In this document: piece after piece, positions 1 through 8,035 of the stretch
How the letters are laid out: each line of letters starts with the position of its first letter
Position numbering within the stretch: position 1 is the stretch's first letter
NCBI RefSeq assembly: GCF_000330505.1
Contig: NW_004440363.1
Span: 39,710 to 53,615, forward strand
Direction of reading: 5' to 3'
DNA from: Entamoeba invadens IP1
Taxonomy: Eukaryota > Evosea > Mastigamoebida > Endamoebidae
DNA: 13,906 nucleotides
Program-made: the position numbers and the translations under genes
Notes under the pieces: model-generated
Told to the model about the DNA's origin: nothing
Databases searched by the model: none
What the model saw: only the letters and a program-made list of their open reading frames with translations

Positions 1-995
1 GCCTCTTTCTCATAATAATCTGACTTTTTGATATACACTTCTCTTTCACTTTCCGGTATTTGTGACCCACTCCCAGACACTGTCCCTTGCCAAATCTGCC
101 ACTTTAAAACACTCGGGAGACTCGTTCGCGTGTGTTCCTGATAGACCACATCGTCCACTAGAAATCGACACTTCTGCGGCGTTCTCGCAGAAAAGTGAAA
201 GTCAGACACAAAAACGTCTCCTTTCGAGAAGTCGCAGAGGAGCGACACCTTCTCGTGGGAGTCCGAGAGGAGTCGAAGTGTCGCGACGGGGCCTTTCGAG
301 ATGTCCACTACAAATAGCCCGTCACGCCGCAACGGGTACTGTGTGGTTTGATTACCGTCGATGACTTCGACGGCTTCGACGATTGTATTTGAGTTAATGA
401 CTTGTAAGGAAACACTCTTCTCTGTTCTCTGAACAACATGAATAGAAGGGGTTACTCCAAGTACAGGGACTTCTGGTGAGAAGGTGACTTGAGAGATATA
501 AGAGACTGCGCCCGTCAGTCCGGCGGTTAAGTAATTTAAGTTGTGGCGTTGAATGCCGATGATCCGAGTCTGAAGATCTTTATTTAAGTCTGGAGCGGAT
601 AACTCCATAGTCCCCGCTACATAACAAATGAACTGCTTTTGTGACGGCCCTACAAGACGAAGAGCCTGACCACACCTTGAAATGGTGTTGTTAGCTTTGT
701 GGATATAAAAGTTGGAGGGGTGGAGGTAACACTGCAAATCTCTGTCGAAGGAAAGTATTTTTGAAGTGTAATTTTGAATTAAACTGTAACAATTGGTTTG
801 GGTTTGAAGAGTGACATGGGGGTCTTCGTAATCCATTGCGATGAAATCGTATATACAAAGATCTTTTGCGGTTTCATCTGGTTTTATTTTCTTTTTTAAA
901 GTTCTTTTGGTCTTTTTCGATGGGGTTTGGGAGAAGACAGTGACTAAGAGAAGCGAAAGTAAAAGCACTGTATAGAGAAGTGAACGTGGGGGCAT
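1..995 (-). CDS. Secreted expansin-like protein (double-psi beta-barrel plus CBM63-like domain), 3' end outside window
   Basis: The frame is open from ATG 995-993 to the window edge (331 codons plus 2 bases), so the C-terminus is missing. Residues 1-22 form a signal peptide (hydrophobic 6-21, likely cut before Gln23). A basic linker (about 27-38) follows. Residues about 65-170 resemble a double-psi beta-barrel: C89-YLHPSNFY, then C108-GQALRLVGP, a strand ending C124-YVAGTM, and LSAPDLNKDL, the order seen in expansin domain 1. Residues about 175-256 resemble the beta-sandwich domain 2, with SVSLQVINSN and GPVATLRLLSD. The Asp expected after the central barrel strand is replaced by Ala/Gly (127-128), and the aromatic platform residues of domain 2 are not evident. 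Expansins loosen polysaccharide walls without hydrolysis; here that role is doubtful. There are seven Cys (47, 69, 89, 108, 124, 254, 276), probably disulfide-bonded. A further region after 276 is unassigned. The ORF is certain, the family moderately so. Confidence 0.68.
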   Translation of the reverse strand, partial: MPPRSLLYTVLLLSLLLVTVFSQTPSKKTKRTLKKKIKPDETAKDLCIYDFIAMDYEDPHVTLQTQTNCYSLIQNYTSKILSFDRDLQCYLHPSNFYIHKANNTISRCGQALRLVGPSQKQFICYVAGTMELSAPDLNKDLQTRIIGIQRHNLNYLTAGLTGAVSYISQVTFSPEVPVLGVTPSIHVVQRTEKSVSLQVINSNTIVEAVEVIDGNQTTQYPLRRDGLFVVDISKGPVATLRLLSDSHEKVSLLCDFSKGDVFVSDFHFSARTPQKCRFLVDDVVYQEHTRTSLPSVLKWQIWQGTVSGSGSQIPESEREVYIKKSDYYEKE

Positions 996-1032
996 TGGAA
1001 TATTTTATTTATCTGAATAACAAGATTAACAT

Positions 1033-1040
1033 GTTTAAAT
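1033..1040 (-). promoter_or_regulatory. Possible TATA-like element of the expansin-like gene
   Basis: On the minus strand this reads ATTTAAAC, 38-45 bases before the ATG at 995. It resembles the Entamoeba GTATTTAAA-type core element and sits at about the expected distance, since 5' leaders are very short in this genus. In such AT-rich DNA a chance match is easy. Confidence 0.3.
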
Positions 1041-1364
1041 GGCACAGTTGGAAGTGTTATTTGTGACTGGAAAAATATCAAAAAGGTTTGGTTTAATTTT
1101 TTCATATTGGATGAGTTCAAAACTAGAGGTATTGGAATTTGTGGTGGTAAAATCAAAATTAAAAAAACAATAATATCTTAGTTAAATTTTATTTAATTTA
1201 TAATGAAAAATGCAGAACAATAATAATTTTCAAATATTAAAATTCGGGTTAATAAAAAATGTTGATGTGACATTGGAATAGAAAGGGTTGAAAAAGTTTT
1301 TGGTACTTGAGGAGGAGCCTCAAATGCAATTTTTAATATTATTTACATTTTATCGATAAATATA

Positions 1365-1510
1365 ACAAGAGAGTGGCAGAGTTTTAACAAATAACAAGAA
1401 AATGCCGGGTACGTTTTCATATATAAATCTAGAAAAAGAGCGTAACAAAACATAGAAATATAAAAAACCGGCGTTATTGTAAAATAAGTGATATTTGTTA
1501 TTTCTCTTGT
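1365..1510. repeat. Nested imperfect inverted repeat (hairpin-like)
   Basis: Three short arms pair in nested order: ACAAGAG at 1365-1371 with CTCTTGT at 1504-1510, AAATAACAA at 1389-1397 with TTGTTATTT at 1495-1503, and GCCGG at 1404-1408 with CCGGC at 1468-1472. Arm spacing is unequal on the two sides. It could be the remains of a small foldback element or a chance arrangement in low-complexity DNA. Confidence 0.3.
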
Positions 1511-2457
1511 GGTAAAAAACTCACAATAACATCATTAAGTCAACTATAAGCGTGAAACGCCTTTTATTTTTGAATTGCTTTTTCAATATAATAACAAAAA
1601 TAGAACACACTAATATGGTTATTATAAATATGAAAAAACACGGGAAATTTGAACCATTTATCAGTCTCAAAACGTCCAATCATAATATTTTAATTCAATC
1701 ATGTTTTTTTACAGCAAAATATGTTATCAGTTCAGTTTTCCCGAATTTGTTATGCTCAATATTTGGCATTCTAAGAAAAGAATTGATTTTTGGTGACTCT
1801 GGAATAAAAATATACAACTCTAGTCACAAAACAATCAATACAAGAAACTTTTCTCTTTGTAATTTAGAAAACAAAAGCTTATTTTATCATTATTAATGAT
1901 TATTTGTATTTCAACTATTTAATAGTTACTACGTGTCACTTGTGTTTGTATTTAGTTATTATTATTGTTTTATTATAATTATAATTTATATACCAATTAA
2001 TAATAATAATAAAATAATTTTATTCAAAAAAAATGTTTTTTTATTTACTATAATTCTGGTTATGAAAAATTAAATTATATAATAAAATTGTTTTTAATTA
2101 TTTATGATTTAATTAAAATTTTCATGATTTTTAAGGTGAAAAAAACTATCAAAATTTTTTTTTGTTTTATATAATTATATTTTATATAAAGGTTACAATA
2201 TTATAGATTGCGAATATCATATAATAATAATATATGATAAGAGTGATATAAAGACATATTCAGAAAGACATTCTATTGTTTTTGAAAGTGCTACAATTTT
2301 CATATCACAAGTATCTTGTTTAAAACAATCTTTTTGTCGAGAATGATAATAATAAAAAAGAAATAAAACAAATTTGATGCTTTTTGGACTGAAAATAATT
2401 CAGTTATGTTTTCTCTTATTATTTTTACAACAAGCAAACCTGTTAAAGATGTTTAAT

Positions 2458-2969
2458 TGTTTTTAACCGGCCAATAGTATTTTTTTTCTTTAGCAAAATG
2501 CACGAGACGCAAAAAATTGCGTTTTTTTTCTATAAATATAAAAATGAGAAAAAAATTCTAAAAATAAATTACATATAAATTTGCTATTGTATGAAGAGGC
2601 ATCTTTCAGCAGTTTTCACATTACAACAAGAGATCAGACACTAGGTTTTTACAATTATTCTAATGCGATTTTAGCTTTAGGTCTGAAACATAATCGACCA
2701 ATTTTTTTCCCAGACACTAGTAATGAGTAGAAAAATCTTTATCATAACTGTGACAACATCGGAATAGCAAGACAAACTTATTACAATTAAATTTTTCGTT
2801 GATTTGTGCGGCAGAATGGGTTTGCAAAAGAATTGTTAGTTATTTTATTTAAAAAAATCTAAAAATAATTTTACACATTTTATCTAAACAAAAACAATAA
2901 CCAAAATTTCGATTATATTTTTTTAAACGCGTTTTTTTGCGTCTCGTTTATTTTAATCGGTTAAAATCA
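2458..2969. mobile_element. Possible decayed MITE-like element bounded by paired inverted repeats
   Basis: The outer arms are 12 bases long with one mismatch: TGTTTTTAACCG at 2458-2469 and the complement of TGATTTTAACCG at 2958-2969. The inner arms are a perfect 15-base inverted repeat, ACGAGACGCAAAAAA at 2502-2516 and its complement at 2933-2947. This GC-containing word stands out from the surrounding AT. Outer-to-inner distances differ (32 versus 10 bases), suggesting indels. Between the arms, plus frame 2548-2727 is open for 60 codons, then after one TAG for another 19 codons (2731-2787). The second piece contains GIARQTYYN, which looks like the helix-turn-helix of some transposases. No clear target-site duplication is seen. 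This is a non-autonomous or decayed element at best. Confidence 0.4.
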
Positions 2970-4120
2970 TTTGGTCAAAGTCACCTGTGATAAACTTCGT
3001 GTCTTATTATATCACAATAAAGAGTGTTATTGTACTGTATTACACAACAACAATTTATTGTTTAAAACGTTGTTATAATAAAAAAAAGTAACAACAGAAT
3101 TGATATTCAATTATTGTGTAATATTAAATAACAGATCTTATTTTTATTAATAAATAGAATGAACTATTATAATTGAACACACAGTAAATAATAATTAAAA
3201 TTTAGTAAAGTATGTTACTAATTAATTATCATTTGTACTAAAGTATAAATATAATTATTTTAATTGTATATAAAATTATAATATAAAGTTCTACAACTAA
3301 TAATAATATGAACTATTTTAATTATCAACTTTTTTTTAATTAAAAAACAAAATTAAAATTATTGATTATAATTTTTATAAATTAATGATTATTAAAGTAT
3401 TTCAATATAGTAAAACAACTAATAACTTATAATTAATTGTTTTTAATTTTAATTGTTATAAAATGCTTATAACGTTTAAGTTTTAAATTCTATTAACTAA
3501 CTTAAATAAAAATTGTTTAATGAACTATAATTACAACTATATTTTATAAATTAACTTATTATAAGATATAGTTTCAATTATTAATTTTAAATAATACTAA
3601 ATAACAAAAAGCACAACTTTAAACACCTTTTTTGAAATTCAAATGTTCTTCCAAGTATTTAAAAAGCAATTTAATCAAGATAAAAACTCACTACCAACTT
3701 GTTTTAGAAATATTATTTTAAATAACAATTCCCGTTCTTTAAAGAGTTGAACAACCCAAGTAATCTTAAATTGTTTTTTTTCATCACCATTTTCGATTCA
3801 AATTAAATGGGAGTTTATGCATTGTTGATAATTAGTACATTATTAATAAAAACTAGCTTTATTCCTCTATCTGGAAATTGAAAAAATGCATACTAAACAC
3901 AGCTAACATAAACAACCAAATCCCATATAATACGGGTAAATTTCTCTGTTTTTAATCATTAATATAAGCAAAAAATAACCGCTTAAGTTTCCTTCTTGAA
4001 AAAGTCCGTTACACAAATACCACTAAAATATAGTCCATTTTCAGTTTGACGTTTTGAACTTACTTATTAGAGATTTCTATACAAAATCGGGACATTAGGG
4101 TTGAGTGAATTGGTTAAGAA
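2970..4120. other. AT-rich intergenic spacer upstream of filamin, second part
   Basis: This stretch is almost pure A/T with many short TAAT/ATTA words up to about 3600, then becomes more mixed. GTATTTAAAAAG at 3655-3666 matches the Entamoeba TATA-like consensus closely. Roughly 140 bases further on, a 24-codon ATG frame (3807-3881) encodes a hydrophobic, signal-like peptide starting MGVYALLIISTLL. It is too short and too far from the TATA-like site to be called a gene. TTTTGAACTTA near 4052-4062 is a possible GAAC-type element for filamin. No other gene is seen. Confidence 0.55.
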
Positions 4121-4146
4121 ATGGATAAGTGGACTTTAAAAAATCA
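4052..4146 (+). promoter_or_regulatory. Possible filamin promoter elements (GAAC-like and initiator-like)
   Basis: A GAAC core lies at 4056-4059, about 80 bases before an initiator-like AAAAAATCA ending near 4145, just before the ATG at 4156. Entamoeba genes typically have a GAAC element, a TATA-like element and an AAAAATTCA initiator with very short leaders. A good TATA-like match at the right distance is not obvious. If transcription starts at this initiator, the leader is only about 10-15 bases. Confidence 0.35.
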
Positions 4147-4155
4147 AAGCAGAAG

Positions 4156-6564
4156 ATGACTGAACAGCCACAACAAGTGAATCCAGACGAGCCTCCCAAT
4201 TTCAACATAGAGTCCGATGCTGATGTCGAGCCTTTAGTGACTCAATTAAAAGTCTTTTTAGAAAAACATGATATGAATTGTTCTGTGAAGCTTCGACCCA
4301 AAAAGATGAGGGGAGCAACTTCCACAGTAGATGGAGATGGCATTAAAACAGGAGAAGTGAACATCCCATCCGACTTTACCATAACTGGCCGAGACAACAA
4401 TGGCAAAGAAGTCAAGCATGGTGGTGATGCTGTTAAAGTGAAGATAGTTGATCCACAAGGGAATGAAGTTACATGTGAAGTAGTTGACAAAGATGATGGG
4501 ACATATGAAGTGAAATACACTCCATTAGTTCCTGGCATTCATAAAGTCGAAGTTCAAGTGAATGACGAACAAGTAGAAAACACTCCAATTGATGTTTATG
4601 TTTACGATGAGATCCCAGACGCTTTGAATTGCACAGCAGATGGTGAAGGTCTTAAGACTGCAGAGACTAAAACCCCAGCGCCGTTCAAAATAACAGCAAG
4701 AAATAGAATTAATGAACCACTCAAAAAAGGTGGCTTAGTCTTCGATGTCAAAGTAACTGGACCTACTACTCCAGCTGACGTCCAAGTTATTGATAACAAT
4801 GATGGAACTTATGATGTCAATTACACAGCTAAAGAGGTTGGAGATCACCATATCGACGTCTTGGTCAAACTCCCAGAAGATCGACCAAAAGAAGAGGCAC
4901 AACAGGATGACAAGAAAACAGACGACCAACAATCTCAAAATGAAAACCTCAAAAGAATTAAAGAGATGCCCGTCGACGTCAAAGTCGAATTGAACAAAAA
5001 TTCGGCAGATCCGACTAAATCATATGCGGAAGGCCCGGGAGTCAATGGTGGAGCTAATTCGAGAGACCCAGCGGAGTTCACTATACATCCTATTAAGTCA
5101 AATGGAGAACCTTGCGACCCAGCAGAGAACACTAATTTCGATGTCTGTGTCACCGACCCAGACGATAATGAAATTGAAGCTAAAGTCACTAAGAATGAGG
5201 ACGGGACGTATCATGCGGAGTATCAACCTACTAAACCGGGAGAATATCAAGTGGAAGTCATGTTACGTAATCCGGACGTGCCTACTAACTTTGATCATAT
5301 CAAAGACTCGCCTTTCACTTGTAAGATCTTACAAGATCCATCGACAGCGTGTCTGTTAAATTCATATGCGTATGGGCCAGGCGTTGATGGGAAGATCGGG
5401 ATTGATAAAATCCCAGTCTTTAGAATCCAAGCCGTCACTCTGTCTGGTGTTAAATGCACTAAAGGAGGTGACGAGTTCAAAGTTGAAGTCAAGAACCCTG
5501 AAGGAGAGGTACAAACGCCAAAAGTTAATGATAAGAAGAATGGGACATATGACGTCAAATATAAAGCGAAGAAGCCCGGATTCTATGAAGTCAAAATCAC
5601 ATTAAAAGATCCGGAACATCCAGAGGAATTTAAAGACATCAAAGGGTCTGTGTATAGACCAGAGATCTTAAATGGAGTCGAGCCGAAGAACTGTATAGTC
5701 GAAGGACAAGGCATAACAGAACCAAATGATGAAGATGATAATATCTTTACTATACAAGCTATGGACTTTGATAATAAAAAGGTTGAGCATGGAGATACTC
5801 CGTTCCAAGTCACTATCGACCAGATCTCTATAATCACCGACGAGAAGAAAGACGGCGAAAAAGAAAAGGAAGACACTGACGATGAAAAGGACAATGAAGA
5901 AGAAGTCAATGATGAAGATGACGGCGCCGATGAGATGTTTGCGATGTTACAAGACACCGTTAACCCCTCAAATGAAAATGAAGACCAAAAAACTATTGAA
6001 GGCACTCCAGAACAGAGCAAACAAGAAGAAAGTCAACAAGAAGAAACTAAAGAAGAACAACCAAAACAAGACGAAAAAGCTCAAGAAGAAAGTAAAGAGC
6101 CCGAAATTGAAGGCAAAAAGATCAGACAACGTAAACAAGGTAACTTACCATGCACAGTCGTCGATAAAGAAAATGGAACTTATGACGTCCATTATAAGGC
6201 AGAGGCTGGGAAGATCCGTGTCAAGATCACATTGAATAACGATAAGGTCGCTAAGTCCCCTTACTACTTGGAAGTCGAAGAAGACGCAGACGCCGACGAA
6301 AGTGGCGTCGAAAACTTCTGCTTTGTTGTCGAAGCAAAGAATAGAAGAGGACAAATACAAAAGGACGGCAAAGCTAAATTCACCGTCGACTTGGACGGGC
6401 CAGAGGGGAAACTCGAGGAACAAAAGATTAAAATTAAACACCTCGGTGAAGGAAAGTACTTCATCTCATATACTCTCCCTGCTGTTAAGGGTGATTATAA
6501 CGTCAATTGCAAACTCAATAGAAGACACATCGCTAACTCACCTTTCAAACAATCAGTGAACTAA
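4156..6564 (+). CDS. Filamin-repeat protein (ABP-120/gelation factor-like), without calponin-homology domains
   Basis: The protein has 802 residues from ATG 4156. An in-frame TAA at 4126-4128 and the lack of an intervening ATG fix this start unless there is a spliced upstream exon. Six immunoglobulin-like filamin repeats are visible, each with the hallmark DGTY/NGTY-x-V-x-Y strand or a variant: about 53-149, 153-280, 285-392, 395-505, 508-710 and 715-802 (last one diverged, GEGKYFISY). Repeat 2 carries a charged insertion (about 241-270). Repeat 5 is split by a D/E/K/Q-rich low-complexity spacer of about 95 residues (560-655). Filamin repeats give elongated or dimerising rods and scaffold actin, membranes and receptors. 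Canonical filamins bind actin through N-terminal CH domains, which are absent; residues 15-50 are unassigned. Entamoeba ABP-120 is also reported with a low-complexity spacer in its repeats. Membership in the filamin fold is very secure; actin crosslinking is not. Confidence 0.93.
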   Translation: MTEQPQQVNPDEPPNFNIESDADVEPLVTQLKVFLEKHDMNCSVKLRPKKMRGATSTVDGDGIKTGEVNIPSDFTITGRDNNGKEVKHGGDAVKVKIVDPQGNEVTCEVVDKDDGTYEVKYTPLVPGIHKVEVQVNDEQVENTPIDVYVYDEIPDALNCTADGEGLKTAETKTPAPFKITARNRINEPLKKGGLVFDVKVTGPTTPADVQVIDNNDGTYDVNYTAKEVGDHHIDVLVKLPEDRPKEEAQQDDKKTDDQQSQNENLKRIKEMPVDVKVELNKNSADPTKSYAEGPGVNGGANSRDPAEFTIHPIKSNGEPCDPAENTNFDVCVTDPDDNEIEAKVTKNEDGTYHAEYQPTKPGEYQVEVMLRNPDVPTNFDHIKDSPFTCKILQDPSTACLLNSYAYGPGVDGKIGIDKIPVFRIQAVTLSGVKCTKGGDEFKVEVKNPEGEVQTPKVNDKKNGTYDVKYKAKKPGFYEVKITLKDPEHPEEFKDIKGSVYRPEILNGVEPKNCIVEGQGITEPNDEDDNIFTIQAMDFDNKKVEHGDTPFQVTIDQISIITDEKKDGEKEKEDTDDEKDNEEEVNDEDDGADEMFAMLQDTVNPSNENEDQKTIEGTPEQSKQEESQQEETKEEQPKQDEKAQEESKEPEIEGKKIRQRKQGNLPCTVVDKENGTYDVHYKAEAGKIRVKITLNNDKVAKSPYYLEVEEDADADESGVENFCFVVEAKNRRGQIQKDGKAKFTVDLDGPEGKLEEQKIKIKHLGEGKYFISYTLPAVKGDYNVNCKLNRRHIANSPFKQSVN
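5833..6114 (+). repeat. Acidic/glutamine-rich low-complexity segment inside filamin repeat 5
   Basis: The DNA is GAA/GAC/AAA/CAA-rich and encodes a D/E/K-rich stretch, then EE/QQ/K-rich near-repeats such as KQEESQQEETKEEQPKQDEK. It lies between the N-terminal strands of the fifth repeat (FTIQAMDFDNKKVEHGDTPF) and its C-terminal part (PCTVVDKENGTYDVHY), so it is an insertion within one domain rather than a linker. It is probably disordered. Triplet-rich purine tracts of this kind may vary in length between strains. Confidence 0.8.
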
Positions 6565-7657
6565 TTCTTAAGTCATACTTTCATTACTTAGTTATTTATT
6601 CTTTTTATTAATAATATAACTATTATTAGATCATATTATAATAAAAAATTAATACTGTTATTATAATATAAATAATAAACTTATTATAATTTATTATACT
6701 TAAACAAATTTGTAAAAATTTGTTTTATAGTTTTGAATAATAATAATATAATAAAATGTATGGTACTGTTTACTATGAAGGCTGAAAAAGCCCTATAAGG
6801 AATTTTTCTGTTTGAGTTGGTAATTAGTATTATACATTTATTATTGTTTTATTATTAAAAACCATTAAAAAGATAGAAAGCGGTTAAAAAGACTAAAGTG
6901 GTTTTTCATTTCTTTTGAATTGCAGATATTTTTTAATACCCCTTCAACCTCCATATATGAAAAGTTTCCCGTTTTTCAAGTGTATTTTGTACAACAAATT
7001 GTGATGATTTTCTAATACTTTATTGACTTTCTATTATGATTTGTCTCATAAAAGCTTTTTGTTATTATTTAGTCTGTATAATACAGTTTAGATTGTTTTA
7101 AAAAGTACATTTTTGGAAGGGCAAAAAAGGTGAATTAGTTTGTGATTTCATCCGAAAAGTAAAAGAACTAGAATAATAGTTTTACTGTAACTAGAAACGA
7201 ATAAAGAAATCTCATTATCATTGAAAAAACCTTTTCTCTCTCATTTTTTTGATAGAATTTTTATTAAAAATGAAATAATAAATTTGTTCTGTAAAAAAAT
7301 ATTTATAGTAAATAGCCCTCATATTATTTGGTATAAAATTTTTGTTTTTTAAAAACCAATTAATTAATAAATATAATTTAAAAACTATAAATATACTATA
7401 CATTCTTTTAATACAGGAGGAATGGGAAGTCATCTCATCAAAAAAGAAAAAATACAGTAAAAATAGCACAGAAAGTTGATTGGGGTAGTGTTGACTTTCC
7501 AAAGAAGATTTTAAAAATCCGGAGATGAAAAACTTCCACGACTTTTCATTGATCATATAGACAAAAATAGCCCAAGAGCCGAGTAAAATTCGGGAAATCA
7601 TTTCAGAAACTTTTTTCAGTAGAATAAAAAGGGATTCATCTTTGTATTATTCAAAAG
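6565..7657. other. AT-rich intergenic spacer
   Basis: Just after the filamin stop, TAATT at 6562-6566 resembles the Entamoeba TA(A/T)TT polyadenylation signal. The rest is AT-rich with a short foldback (AAAAACCA near 6857, TGGTTTTT near 6899). A minus-strand open frame at 7218-7601 (127 codons) is rich in Phe, Ile, Tyr and Lys as expected from AT-rich DNA. It has no recognisable domain and starts only 56 bases from the divergent gene at 7658, so I do not call it a gene. Confidence 0.55.
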
Positions 7658-7882
7658 ATGAGTTCACACACGAGAAGAACAATAATGAGCCTCAACAACA
7701 CCGACTACTTCCAACCAACCATTTTCCCTCAGATGATTCAAAGAATTGACTCACCAATAACACCAAACTCTCTCTTTGTTGATGATGAGATACAGCGAAT
7801 ACTTAATTCATGCAATGGCGCTATCGTACAAAATGAGTTCGAAGTCAAAAGAAGAAACGCCCCAATGCTTTTCGATGAGTAA
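7658..7882 (+). CDS. Small orphan protein, 74 residues
   Basis: The ATG at 7658 follows an initiator-like ATTCA (7649-7653) by a few bases, and AATAAAAAGG upstream could serve as a TATA-like site; both support this start. Codon use is mixed and gene-like, clearly unlike the AT-driven flanks. The product has no signal peptide and no membrane segment. It is polar, with an N-terminal basic stretch (SSHTRRT), a middle rich in Ile/Pro (FQPTIFPQMIQRIDSPITP), a possible short helix (VDDEIQRILNSC) and an acidic C-terminus (LFDE). I do not recognise it. A second in-frame Met (residue 10) could also be the start. It is convergent with the TBC-like gene, with about 150 bases between their ends. Function unknown; a small cytosolic or nuclear protein is the default guess. 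Confidence 0.55.
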   Translation: MSSHTRRTIMSLNNTDYFQPTIFPQMIQRIDSPITPNSLFVDDEIQRILNSCNGAIVQNEFEVKRRNAPMLFDE

Positions 7883-8035
7883 CTATTGTATTGTAATTCA
7901 AGTCATGTATTAGTCTTTAGATGCTCTTTTTAATTGTACAATTCTAATATTTTTATTAGTAACTTATACTAATATTATATATGATAAATATATCATACAT
8001 ATATTATAATAATACTATTAATAGAAATAACACGA

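Larger units (their letters stand above)
996..2457. other. AT-rich intergenic spacer between divergent genes, first part
   Basis: This is the left part of a spacer of over 3 kb between the expansin-like gene (minus) and filamin (plus). It is dominated by A/T runs with stops in all frames, apart from a nested inverted repeat near 1365-1510 and one open stretch at 1552-1896. The open stretch has no ATG until 1616 and no recognisable motif. A shorter open stretch, roughly 2250-2340 plus, gives a coding-like peptide and then stops. No RNA gene is seen. Confidence 0.6.

Noticed and set aside
62..364. Plus-strand open frame of 100 codons
   Set aside because: It is antisense to the expansin-like coding frame, which has a signal peptide and coherent domains; this is its shadow.
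944..1156. Minus-strand open frame of 70 codons
   Set aside because: It overlaps the start of the expansin-like gene in another frame and reads like untranslated AT-rich sequence.
996..4120. tRNA, rRNA or snRNA genes in the long spacer
   Set aside because: No cloverleaf, B-box-like sequence or GC-rich structured block was seen by eye.
4129..4155. Extension of filamin to a GTG at 4129
   Set aside because: Non-ATG starts are not expected here; ATG 4156 follows an initiator-like element.
7218..7601. Minus-strand open frame of 127 codons
   Set aside because: The composition (Phe, Ile, Tyr, Lys, Asn) is what AT-rich spacer yields, there is no domain, and it would share a 56-base gap with a divergent gene's promoter.
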